Shown here piece by piece: positions 43,080 to 51,432 of a DNA stretch of 64,000 nucleotides. The notes beneath the pieces are model-generated. The model saw only the letters and a program-made list of their open reading frames with translations. It made no database searches and had not been told where the DNA came from. Source of the stretch: Hydrogenophaga taeniospiralis CCUG 15921 (GTDB taxonomy: Bacteria; Pseudomonadota; Gammaproteobacteria; Burkholderiales; Burkholderiaceae_C); contig NZ_BCWR01000021.1 of NCBI RefSeq assembly GCF_001592305.1, forward strand, positions 1 through 64,000, in the 5' to 3' direction. Numbering within the stretch: the first letter of the stretch is position 1; every line of letters starts with the position of its first letter. The position numbers and the translations under genes are program-made.

Positions 43080-44011
43080 TTGCGGTCACCGGCGCCAGCG
43101 GCTTTGTCGGGCAGGCTCTGTGCAGCAGCCTACTGGCCCAGGGCCGGGCGGTGCGCCCGCTGTTGCGCGCGGCAGCGCCGACCACCGCCCATTCCGCCAC
43201 CGTGGCCGACATCGGCCCGGACACCGACTGGTCCACCGCGCTGTCGGGCGTGTCGGCCGTCGTCCATTGCGCGGCACGCGTGCACGTGATGCAGGACAGC
43301 GCCGGGGATCCGATGGCGGCGTTTCGGCGTGTCAACGTAGCGGGCACACGCCGGCTGGCGCAGCAGGCCACCGCCCTGGGCGTGCGCCGGCTGGTGTATC
43401 TGAGTTCGCTCAAGGTGCATGGCGAACACACCCCACCGGGCACCCGGTTCAGCGTTCAGGACGCACCCCACCCGCTGGACGCCTACGGCCTCTCGAAATG
43501 GGAAGCGGAGCAGGCCTTGTGGGACGTGGCCCGCGACACCGGCCTGGAAGTCGTCGTGGTGCGCCCCCCCCTGGTGTACGGACGGGGGGTGAAAGCCAAC
43601 TTCCTGAGCCTGATGCGGCTGGTGGCCCGGGGCGTACCGCTGCCGCTGGGTCTGGTGGACAACCGCCGCTCGTTGCTGGCGCTGGACAACCTGACCGACC
43701 TGCTCACGCGCTGCCTGGACCAGCCCGAAGCCGCCGGCCAGACCTTTCTCGCCTCCGACAACCACGATCTCTCCACCGCCGAGCTGATCCGCTTGCTCGC
43801 AGCGGCCATGGGCCGCCCGACGCGGCTGCTGCCGGTGCCTGTTGCCTGGTTGCACACCGCCGGCCGATTGACGGGTCGCCAGGGGCAGGTCGAGCGCCTG
43901 ACCGGCTCGCTTCAGGTGGACATAGGGCATACTACGAAGGTTTTGGACTGGACCCCGAGGCTGACGGTGGAGCAAGGCCTGAGGATGGCTGTGCAGGATG
44001 TCGTGAAATGA
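43076..44011 (+). CDS. SDR-family nucleotide-sugar reductase/epimerase (WbpV/WreQ-like)
   Basis: The GTG in the overlap gives 311 residues. It opens VIAVTGASGFVGQALCSSLL, with LVYLSSLKVHG and YGLSKWEAEQ supplying the SDR Ser and Tyr/Lys. Genes of this type stand beside a PglC-like transferase and a WbpM-like dehydratase in many O-antigen loci, exactly as here. There they reduce the 4-keto intermediate to UDP-QuiNAc (WbpV, WreQ). A 4-epimerase role giving UDP-FucNAc is an alternative. It ends in an ATGA overlap with the transferase gene. Confidence 0.82.
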   Translation: MIAVTGASGFVGQALCSSLLAQGRAVRPLLRAAAPTTAHSATVADIGPDTDWSTALSGVSAVVHCAARVHVMQDSAGDPMAAFRRVNVAGTRRLAQQATALGVRRLVYLSSLKVHGEHTPPGTRFSVQDAPHPLDAYGLSKWEAEQALWDVARDTGLEVVVVRPPLVYGRGVKANFLSLMRLVARGVPLPLGLVDNRRSLLALDNLTDLLTRCLDQPEAAGQTFLASDNHDLSTAELIRLLAAAMGRPTRLLPVPVAWLHTAGRLTGRQGQVERLTGSLQVDIGHTTKVLDWTPRLTVEQGLRMAVQDVVK

Positions 44012-44568
44012 AGCGCGTATTCGATATCTGCCTCGCCGTTGTTGCCAGCCTGGTTCTGCTACTGCCCATCGGCTTGTTGGCGCTGCTCGTGCGATTGACC
44101 TCGAACGGACCCGCGCTGTACTGGAGTGATCGAGTGGGGCGTGACAACCGTGTTTTCAGGATGCCGAAATTCCGCAGCATGCGACTGGACACCCCGGCGG
44201 TTGCCACGCATTTGTTGCAGGATCCCAACACGTATCTGACCCCCATGGGAGCCTTTCTGCGCAAGACCAGTCTCGACGAACTGCCGCAGTTGTGGTGCAT
44301 TCTCAAGGGCGACATGAGTTTCGTCGGACCACGACCCGCGCTGTTCAACCAGGACGACCTGATCGAACTGCGCACACAACACGGCGTGCACCGGGTGGTG
44401 CCCGGCCTGACGGGCTGGGCCCAGGTCAATGGCCGTGACGAGTTGCCCATCCCTGACAAAGTCGAGCTCGACCGGGAGTACCTGCGTCGGCGTTCGTTCT
44501 GGTTCGACCTGCAGATCGTGCTTATGACCGCGTGGCGTGTGCTGCGCCGGGACGGTGTTTCGCACTGA
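44008..44568 (+). CDS. PglC/WreU-like initiating sugar-phosphate transferase
   Basis: The 186-residue monotopic phosphoglycosyl transferase has an N-terminal hydrophobic segment (ICLAVVASLVLLLPIGLLAL) and the catalytic core FRMPKFRSMRLDTP, LRKTSLDELPQLW, GDMSFVGPRPALF and PGLTGWAQVNGRD. The Asp-Glu pair in SLDELPQ is the catalytic dyad. It should transfer a sugar phosphate from a UDP-sugar, probably QuiNAc-1-P, to undecaprenyl phosphate to start chain assembly. It is the short PglC form, not the WbaP/WcaJ long form. Flanking SDR and dehydratase genes supply the donor. Confidence 0.9.
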   Translation: MKRVFDICLAVVASLVLLLPIGLLALLVRLTSNGPALYWSDRVGRDNRVFRMPKFRSMRLDTPAVATHLLQDPNTYLTPMGAFLRKTSLDELPQLWCILKGDMSFVGPRPALFNQDDLIELRTQHGVHRVVPGLTGWAQVNGRDELPIPDKVELDREYLRRRSFWFDLQIVLMTAWRVLRRDGVSH

Positions 44569-44596
44569 GCCCCTGAAACAACGGAGAAGCGTTCAA

Positions 44597-46537
44597 ATGT
44601 TGAATCGTTTTGCCCTGCCCATCCTGGCCATGCCCCGCCCCGCCAAACGGGTGGTGGTGCTGGCGGTCGATGCCTCGCTGTGTGTGCTCACCGTCTGGCT
44701 GGCCTACTACCTGCGTCTGGGCGACTGGGTGAAGCTGTCGGGCGATGCCTACTGGCAACCCATGTGGGCGGTGCTGGTCTCGCTGGTCATCGCCTTGCCG
44801 ATCTTCGTGGTCAACGGTTTCTACCGCGCCATCTTCCGCTACTCGGGTCTCTCGGCCCTTGTGACGGTGATGAAAGCCATCGCCGTCTACGGCCTGCTGT
44901 TTGCGACCGTGTTCACCGCCATCGGCATCGACGGCGTGCCCCGCACAGTGGGGCTGATCCAGCCCATGCTGCTGCTGCTGACCGTGGGCGCCTCGCGCAT
45001 GTTGGCGCGCTTCTGGCTCGGCGGCCTGTACCAGAACCAGCTCAAACTGGGCTCGCTGCCCCGGGTGCTGATCTATGGCGCGGGCAATGCGGGCCGGCAA
45101 CTGGCCGCGGCCATGTCGAACAGCCACGAGATGCGGGTGGTGGGCTTTCTCGACGACGACGACCGCCTGCATGGGCACGTGCTCAATGGTCTGTCGATCT
45201 ACAGCCCCGCCGACCTGCCGAGCCTGGTGAACTCCCTGCAGATCTGCACCGTGCTGCTGGCGATCCCGTCGGCCAGCCGCCATCGCCGCAACGAAATGAT
45301 CGAGCAGATGCTGAGCGCCCATGTCCAGGTGCGCACCCTGCCCAGCGTGAGCGAGCTCGCGCAAGGCACCGTCAGCACCTCGGACCTGCGTGAACTCGAC
45401 ATCGACGACCTGCTGGGCCGTGACGCGGTCAGCCCCAACCACATCCTGCTGGGCAAGAACATCAAGGACAAAGTGGTGATGGTGACCGGCGCCGGCGGCT
45501 CCATCGGGCGTGAGCTGTGCCGCCAGATCCTGGCCGTGGGTCCCGACACCCTGCTGCTGATCGAACAGAGCGAGTTTGCGCTGTACGAAATCCACCAGGA
45601 ACTGCAGGACAAGCTGGACGGCAGCGACACCATCCTGGTCCCACTGCTCGCCTCGGTGCGCGACCCGCAGCGGCTGCGCGAAATCATGTCGACCTGGAAG
45701 CCGGACACCGTGTACCACGCGGCGGCCTACAAGCATGTGCCGCTGGTGGAACACAACCCGGTCGAAGGCATCAAGAACAACACCCTCGGCACCCTAACGG
45801 CGGCCCAGGTCGCCGCCGAAGAAGGCGTGTCGGACTTCGTGCTCATCAGCACTGACAAGGCGGTGCGCCCCACCAACATCATGGGTGCGAGCAAACGGCT
45901 GGCCGAAATGGCGCTGCAGGCCCTGGCGGTGACCCGCCCGCACACCCGGTTTTCCATGGTGCGCTTCGGCAACGTGCTGGGCTCCTCAGGCTCGGTGGTG
46001 CCCAAGTTCCGGCGCCAGATCCGGGACGGTGGCCCGCTCACGGTGACCCACCCGGAAATGACGCGGTATTTCATGACCATCCCTGAAGCGGCGCAACTGG
46101 TGATCCAGGCCGGCGCCATGGCCAAGGGGGGAGACGTGTTCGTGCTGGACATGGGCGATCCGGTCAAGATCCTGGATCTGGCCACGCGCATGATCGAACT
46201 CTCGGGCCTGTCGGTGCGCGACGAGGACAACCCCACCGGCGACATCGCGATCGAGATCACCGGTCTGCGCCCGGGCGAGAAGCTGTACGAGGAACTGCTG
46301 ATCGGCAACAACCCCCAGCCCACCTCGCATGCGCGCATCATGAAGGCCACGGAGGACTTCCTGCCCTGGCCGGTGCTGCGTGAAAAACTCGTGGTACTGG
46401 AAAAAATCCTCGACGACAACGACGCCGAGGGCATGAAGGTCCTGCTGACCGAGCTGGTGTCGGGGTACCAGGCCCACCACGAATCCGTCGATCTGGTCAA
46501 CATGGACAATCTGGGAGCCGCGCGCTACTGCAGCTGA
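44597..46537 (+). CDS. WbpM/CapD-type UDP-GlcNAc 4,6-dehydratase
   Basis: The product is a 646-residue membrane-anchored dehydratase. Four to five membrane helices occupy residues 15-140, then a CoA-binding-like Rossmann part (LIYGAGNAGRQLA, 158-170), then the catalytic SDR domain starting VTGAGGSIGREL (296-307). The active site reads STDK (418-421) and MGASK (429-433), with Met in place of the usual SDR tyrosine, as in WbpM. It should form the UDP-4-keto-6-deoxy-GlcNAc used by the upstream reductase. The ATG is preceded by CGGAGA, 28 bases after the transferase stop. Confidence 0.92.
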   Translation: MLNRFALPILAMPRPAKRVVVLAVDASLCVLTVWLAYYLRLGDWVKLSGDAYWQPMWAVLVSLVIALPIFVVNGFYRAIFRYSGLSALVTVMKAIAVYGLLFATVFTAIGIDGVPRTVGLIQPMLLLLTVGASRMLARFWLGGLYQNQLKLGSLPRVLIYGAGNAGRQLAAAMSNSHEMRVVGFLDDDDRLHGHVLNGLSIYSPADLPSLVNSLQICTVLLAIPSASRHRRNEMIEQMLSAHVQVRTLPSVSELAQGTVSTSDLRELDIDDLLGRDAVSPNHILLGKNIKDKVVMVTGAGGSIGRELCRQILAVGPDTLLLIEQSEFALYEIHQELQDKLDGSDTILVPLLASVRDPQRLREIMSTWKPDTVYHAAAYKHVPLVEHNPVEGIKNNTLGTLTAAQVAAEEGVSDFVLISTDKAVRPTNIMGASKRLAEMALQALAVTRPHTRFSMVRFGNVLGSSGSVVPKFRRQIRDGGPLTVTHPEMTRYFMTIPEAAQLVIQAGAMAKGGDVFVLDMGDPVKILDLATRMIELSGLSVRDEDNPTGDIAIEITGLRPGEKLYEELLIGNNPQPTSHARIMKATEDFLPWPVLREKLVVLEKILDDNDAEGMKVLLTELVSGYQAHHESVDLVNMDNLGAARYCS

Positions 46538-46630
46538 CGCCCCCTGTCCAAGGGCACTTTGCCCCACAAGGCCCGGTCGCAGGACCGCAGGCCCTCTTCG
46601 AGAACCGTCACACAAAAGCTCGACACCGAC

Positions 46631-47773
46631 ATGAACACTGTCAAGAAACACCGCATCGGCCTGGTCGGCACTGGCTTCATCGCCAGTGGCTTCGCGCGCC
46701 TGATCCACAACCACGCGCCCGACCTGAGCCTGACTTCGGTGCTCACCCGCCGCCCGCTGGAGCAGGCTGGGAGTTTTCCCTTCCCCGAGCGCCTGACCCA
46801 ATCGGTACAGCAACTGATCGACACCTCCGACCTCATCGTCGAGTGCAGCGGCGACGTGCTGCACTCCACCGAGGTCATCGATCAGGCCCTGCGCGCCGGC
46901 AAGCCGGTGGTCACGATGAACTCCGAGTTCCACGTCACGACCGGCTCCTGGTTTGCCGACAAGGGCCTGCTCACCGAGGCCGAGGGCGATCAGCCGGGCT
47001 GCATCGCCGCGCTGCACGAAGAGGCGGTGATGATGGGCTTCAAACCCATCGTCTACGGCAACATGAAGGGCTTTCTCAACCACCTGCCCAAGCCCGAGGA
47101 AATGGCCTACTGGTCCGGCAAGCAGGGCATCAGCATCGAACAGACCACCTCGTTCACCGATGGCACCAAGATCCAGATCGAGCAGGCCTTCGTGGCCAAC
47201 GGGTTTGGTGCGACCATCACCCGCCAGGGCATGGAAGGCCCGAGCGCGGTGGACGTCAACAAGACCGCCATCGAACTGGCGCGTTTCGCGGCCGAGCTGG
47301 GCCAACCGATCGCGGACTACATGCTCGCCCCGGGCAAGGCGGGGGTGTTCGTGGTGGGCACGCACGACGCCGAAGAGTGGAAGGCGCTCAACTACCTCAA
47401 GCTGGGAGACGGGCCCTACTACGTCCTGGTCAAGAACTTCCACCTCTGCCAGTACGAGATCGTCAAGACCGTGCGCCGCGTCATCAACGGGGGCGGCGTG
47501 CTGCTCAACAACTCCACCCATCCCACACTGTCCATCGTCGGTATTGCCAAGACCGCGCTGCCGGTGGGTACCCGCATCGACCGCGCCATCGGGGGCTTCC
47601 AGGTGCGGGGCGAGGCCGCCCGCATCCAGGACGTGCCGGGCCATGTGCCCATGGGGCTGATCCAGAACGCGGTGATCACACGCCCGGTGGAAGCGGGTCA
47701 GATCCTGAGCTTCGACGACGTGGAACTGCCCGACTCGTTGGCACTGGACATCTCCCGCAAGCTCTACGCCTGA
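46631..47773 (+). CDS. NAD(P)-binding oxidoreductase with C-terminal SAF domain
   Basis: The ATG gives 380 residues. The Rossmann motif is RIGLVGTGFIASGFARLIHN near the start, with a homoserine-dehydrogenase-like middle (VMMGFKPIVYGNMKGFLNHL). The end, VITRPVEAGQILSFDDVELP, is an SAF domain as in sialate synthases and AFP-type proteins. Such proteins occur in surface-sugar loci, but the reaction is unknown. It lies 93 bases after the dehydratase and may make or modify a carbohydrate precursor. Function is left open. Confidence 0.75.
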   Translation: MNTVKKHRIGLVGTGFIASGFARLIHNHAPDLSLTSVLTRRPLEQAGSFPFPERLTQSVQQLIDTSDLIVECSGDVLHSTEVIDQALRAGKPVVTMNSEFHVTTGSWFADKGLLTEAEGDQPGCIAALHEEAVMMGFKPIVYGNMKGFLNHLPKPEEMAYWSGKQGISIEQTTSFTDGTKIQIEQAFVANGFGATITRQGMEGPSAVDVNKTAIELARFAAELGQPIADYMLAPGKAGVFVVGTHDAEEWKALNYLKLGDGPYYVLVKNFHLCQYEIVKTVRRVINGGGVLLNNSTHPTLSIVGIAKTALPVGTRIDRAIGGFQVRGEAARIQDVPGHVPMGLIQNAVITRPVEAGQILSFDDVELPDSLALDISRKLYA

Positions 47774-47876
47774 AACCCGGTGCCCCGCCCGTGGCGGCTG
47801 GCACAAGGCCACTGCCCTGGCACCCGGTTGACCCACCCTGTGCACGGCCGCGCATGCGCGCCCAGTGTCCCGCTGC

Positions 47877-49844
47877 ATGACATCGAGCCCCCACACCGCC
47901 CACTACCGGCCTGACATCGACGGTCTGCGAGCCATCGCCGTGGTGGCGGTGGTTTTGCACCACGCCTTCCCCGAGCACATTCGGGGCGGTTTTGTGGGGG
48001 TGGACATCTTTTTCGTCATCTCGGGCTACCTGATCAGCTCGATCATCCTGTCGGGGCTGCAAAAAGGCCGGTTCGGTTTTGCCGACTTCTACGCCAAACG
48101 CGTCAAACGCATTTTTCCCGCGCTCTTCCTGGTGTTGGCCACCGTCATCACCCTGGGCTGGTTCAACCTGACGCCGGTGGACTACAAGCAGCTGGGCAAA
48201 CACGTGTTCGCCGGCAGCGCCTTCATTTCCAACTTTGCCTTCTGGCGCGAGGCGGGCTATTTCGACGCCGCCTCGGCCAACAAACCCCTGCTGCACCTGT
48301 GGTCGCTGGCGATCGAAGAGCAGTTCTACATGTTGTGGCCGCTCACCCTGTACGCCCTGCACCGCTGGCGCGTCAATGCGCTGCGCTGGATCTTCATTCT
48401 CCTGCTGCTGTCCTTCGCGCTGAACCTGTCGCTGGTCAAGGGCCAGCCCACCGCCGCGTTCTACAACCCGGCAGCACGTTTCTGGGAGCTCATGGTCGGC
48501 GCCATGCTGGCGGCCATGCACGTTCACCGAGTGAGCTGGGCAGCGGTGTTCCAGCGCGACCGCTGGCACAGCCCGCCCAGCACCACGCCGCACCACAGCG
48601 GCCGACGCGGCAACATCCACGGCTGGGTCGGCTTGGTGCTGGTGCTGCTGGTGCTGGTGCTGATCGACCCGGAACGCAGCTTCCCCGGCTGGTGGGCCAT
48701 GGTGACCACGCTGGGCAGCGTCCTGATGATCGCTGCGGGACCCCATGCCTGGGTCAACCGCCACGTGCTGGCCAGCAAGCCTTTTGTCTGGATCGGGCTG
48801 ATCAGCTACCCACTCTACCTGTGGCACTGGCCGCTGCTGTCTTTCGCGCACATCCATGCCGGCGAACTGCCCCCCGTGGCCACCCAACTCGGCTGGGTGG
48901 CGCTGAGCGTGCTGCTCGCCTGGCTCACCTACCAGATGGTGGAGAAACCGATCCGTTTTGGCCGCTTGAACCGGGGCGGTATCACGGTGGCCCTGTGCAG
49001 CGGCATCGCCCTCGCGGCTGGGCTGGGCTTCACCACCTTCCAGCGCGACGGATTCGACGCGCGCTTCCCGGAGATCGTGCGGAACATGATGAACAAGGGC
49101 GGCAAGGACGCCGTCATCGAGGGCTGGCGCGACAAGGACTGCATGCTGGACTACAAGTACCCGGCGTCCAACTACAAGGACTTCTGCATCGAGAAGAAAC
49201 GGCCCCTGGTTTTCCTCTGGGGAGACTCCCACGCAAGTTCGCTGTACCCGGGGTTCAAGGCGCTGCAGGACAGCGGCAAGTACCCGTTCGGTCTGGGCGA
49301 GCGCGGGGGCGCCATTTGCCCGCCCATTCTGGGCATTGAGCCGCGCCCGCTGTGCAAAAGCCTGAACGACGACACCATCCGCGCCATCCGCGCGGCCCAA
49401 CCGGATGTGGTCATCCTCTACGCTTGGTGGCACCACCGCCGCTATGACCTGACGAGTCTGGAAGCCACCGTCGATGAACTCAAGAAGGCGGGCGTGCCCC
49501 GCATCATCATGCTGGGGGCCGTGCCGTACTGGCAGAAGCCCCTGCCCCAGTTGCTGATGGACGAGTGGAAAAAAGGCCCACCGCTCAAGCGCCCGCCGCT
49601 GCGCCTGAAGGAGGGCCTGGACCCTCAATTGCTTGACGTCACGGAGAAGATGCGCGCCCGTGCCAAGGCCATGAACATCGAGTTCATCTCAGGCATGGAC
49701 TACTTCTGCAACCAGGACGGCTGCCTGACACGGCTGAACGAAAACGCCACGCAGCCCCTGTCGTACGACTACGGCCATCTGTCCACTGGCGCGGCCATCT
49801 ACTACGTCGAGCAACTGGCGCCCCTGATCTTCAAAACGCACTGA
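47877..49844 (+). CDS. OafA-like acyltransferase with C-terminal SGNH domain
   Basis: The 655-residue protein has an N-terminal acyltransferase-3 membrane domain (YRPDIDGLRAIAVVAVVLHH, GGFVGVDIFFVISGYLIS, HLWSLAIEEQFY) and a C-terminal periplasmic SGNH domain. In the latter, Ser451 of GDSH and Asp631/His634 of DYGH form the triad. This layout matches O-antigen O-acetylases such as OafA. It is the last + strand gene of the locus and faces the DUF1178 gene. A perfect palindrome CGCAGGCCTGCG at 49851-49862 lies in the short gap after it. Confidence 0.92.
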   Translation: MTSSPHTAHYRPDIDGLRAIAVVAVVLHHAFPEHIRGGFVGVDIFFVISGYLISSIILSGLQKGRFGFADFYAKRVKRIFPALFLVLATVITLGWFNLTPVDYKQLGKHVFAGSAFISNFAFWREAGYFDAASANKPLLHLWSLAIEEQFYMLWPLTLYALHRWRVNALRWIFILLLLSFALNLSLVKGQPTAAFYNPAARFWELMVGAMLAAMHVHRVSWAAVFQRDRWHSPPSTTPHHSGRRGNIHGWVGLVLVLLVLVLIDPERSFPGWWAMVTTLGSVLMIAAGPHAWVNRHVLASKPFVWIGLISYPLYLWHWPLLSFAHIHAGELPPVATQLGWVALSVLLAWLTYQMVEKPIRFGRLNRGGITVALCSGIALAAGLGFTTFQRDGFDARFPEIVRNMMNKGGKDAVIEGWRDKDCMLDYKYPASNYKDFCIEKKRPLVFLWGDSHASSLYPGFKALQDSGKYPFGLGERGGAICPPILGIEPRPLCKSLNDDTIRAIRAAQPDVVILYAWWHHRRYDLTSLEATVDELKKAGVPRIIMLGAVPYWQKPLPQLLMDEWKKGPPLKRPPLRLKEGLDPQLLDVTEKMRARAKAMNIEFISGMDYFCNQDGCLTRLNENATQPLSYDYGHLSTGAAIYYVEQLAPLIFKTH

Positions 49845-49945
49845 ACACGCCGCAGGCCTGCGCATCCATAGGGTCAAAGGGTCGTGGCAGCGCCCGCGCG
49901 GTCAGCGGCCACCCCGCCCGAGTGGGCCCGTCGGTGCCCCGGTGA

Positions 49946-50425
49946 TCACTGCAGCGTTTCCTTGAGTGCGGGCAGGTAGGACAGCGGCATCACATCGATG
50001 CCCTCTTCGATCAGCTCCAGAGCCACCTCGGGGCTGGTGTGGCCCCGGATGTTGCGCGGATCCGTGTCCCCGCTGTGCATGGCCCGGGCCTCGTCGGCAA
50101 AGCGCTCGCCCACGTCTTCGGTGTTGGCCATCAGCTCGCGCAAAGCCCGCAACCATTGGGCCTGCAGCGGCGAGCCCGCTGCCGTGTGGCCCAGCGCCAC
50201 GCTGGACCCGGTGTCCGCGGGCACACCATCGCCAGCAGGCGCCCTGTCCTGCCGCCCCGTGCGCAGGTTTAGGCGCGGCGCGGAGAGCATTTTCTGGATC
50301 TGCGCGTTGCCGCACAGCGGGCAACTCACCAGCCCACGCTCCAGCTGGCCGGTGAAATCTTCTTCCGAAGCAAACCAGCCTTCAAACCCGTGCTGGTGAG
50401 CGCATTGCAGGTTGAGGACCTTCAT
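49946..50425 (-). CDS. DUF1178 family protein
   Basis: The ATG gives 159 residues: MKVLNLQCAHQHGFEGWF, then a CPLCGN motif at about residue 36 followed by MLSAPRLN. The four Cys/His at the start resemble a small zinc-ribbon. The C-terminal half contains EDVGERFADEARAMHSGDTD, a DUF1178 hallmark. The function is unknown. The gene lies eight bases after the NUDIX gene at the end of the complex I transcription unit. Confidence 0.85.
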   Translation of the reverse strand: MKVLNLQCAHQHGFEGWFASEEDFTGQLERGLVSCPLCGNAQIQKMLSAPRLNLRTGRQDRAPAGDGVPADTGSSVALGHTAAGSPLQAQWLRALRELMANTEDVGERFADEARAMHSGDTDPRNIRGHTSPEVALELIEEGIDVMPLSYLPALKETLQ

Positions 50426-50433
50426 GCCGCCGA

Positions 50434-51042
50434 TTATCCTGCAGTGCCCTCGCCGGCGCTGGCGCCCAAATCCTGGGACCAGTCCAGCGACCAGGTGCCG
50501 TGCAGCACGTTCTGCAGCCACATCGTGCCCGCCAGCGTCTTGCCATCGATCACCTCACCGTTTCGGCACCAGGCCTGCAGCTCGGGCAGCGCGGCGGTGA
50601 ACACGTCCAGGTGTTCACCCTCGTCGAGCTGGCGCTCACCCAGCGTGAGACCGCGCGCGAACCAGATGTCGATGATCTCGGTGGAGTAGGAAATCGTCGG
50701 AGCGAGTCGACCCGCAAAGGCCCATTCGCGCGCGCTGTAGCCGGTTTCTTCGAGCAGCTCACGCCGCGCGCAGGCCAGACTGGCCTCGCCCGCGTCGAGC
50801 TTGCCGGCCGGGAACTCGATCATCACCTGCTGCAGGGGATGGCGGTACTGGCGCTCCAGCACCACCCGTCCGTCGTCCAGCAGCGCAATCACCATCACGG
50901 CGCCGGGGTGCAACACATATTCGCGTGTGGCTTCGGCACCGGATGGCAAGCGCACGGTATCGCGCACCACGTGCAACAGCTTGCCACGCAGCAACTCGGC
51001 GCGGGACAACGCGGTTTCACGCAAATGGCTGTCGTTGTCCAT
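50434..51042 (-). CDS. NUDIX hydrolase, ADP-ribose pyrophosphatase type
   Basis: The ATG gives 202 residues. The complete Nudix box runs from GKLDAGEASLACAR to RELLEETGY and matches Gx5Ex7REUxEExGU. EFPAGK just before it and YSTEIIDIWFARGL after it are typical of NudF-like ADP-ribose hydrolases. It would split ADP-ribose or a related nucleoside diphosphate sugar. It is encoded after nuoN and DUF2818, a grouping usual in Burkholderiales; the reason for this association is not clear. Confidence 0.9.
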   Translation of the reverse strand: MDNDSHLRETALSRAELLRGKLLHVVRDTVRLPSGAEATREYVLHPGAVMVIALLDDGRVVLERQYRHPLQQVMIEFPAGKLDAGEASLACARRELLEETGYSAREWAFAGRLAPTISYSTEIIDIWFARGLTLGERQLDEGEHLDVFTAALPELQAWCRNGEVIDGKTLAGTMWLQNVLHGTWSLDWSQDLGASAGEGTAG

Positions 51043-51068
51043 GTTCAGCGTCCCTTGGGAAAACCCAT

Positions 51069-51371
51069 CTACCGGCGGCGCAGGAAAAGGTAGCGGTACA
51101 CGAAGCCGGGAAATGCCAGCGTGAGAAAGAGCGCTCCGGTGGCAGCGTAGAACTCCCACCCCTGGGGTGCGATCTGGCCGGCAGCCTGTTCCAGACCCAG
51201 GCCCAGCGCACCCACCAGCAGGTAACACACCACCAGTTCACCCACGCGCATCCACAAAGTCTTGGGCGCTTTGCGGGGAATCACGCCCAGCCAGCGGTCG
51301 TTGACGAAGGGCAGATTGGCGGCGATCAGCGCAGCGACCAACACCAGCCAGACAGAAACAGAATGGGTCAT
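51069..51371 (-). CDS. DUF2818 family small membrane protein
   Basis: The product is a 100-residue protein with three hydrophobic segments, beginning MTHSVSVWLVLVAALIAANL and including PFVNDRWLGVIPRKAPKTLW. The conserved NLPF-N-R string in the first loop is typical of DUF2818. The gene lies 61 bases downstream of nuoN, where it is regularly found in betaproteobacteria. A link to complex I assembly or stability is possible but unproved. Confidence 0.88.
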   Translation of the reverse strand: MTHSVSVWLVLVAALIAANLPFVNDRWLGVIPRKAPKTLWMRVGELVVCYLLVGALGLGLEQAAGQIAPQGWEFYAATGALFLTLAFPGFVYRYLFLRRR

Positions 51372-51432
51372 GTGGGGAGGATGGGGCCCGAGTGGCCGGC
51401 CGGACACATGCCGGTCAGGCGGAACCCGGGCT

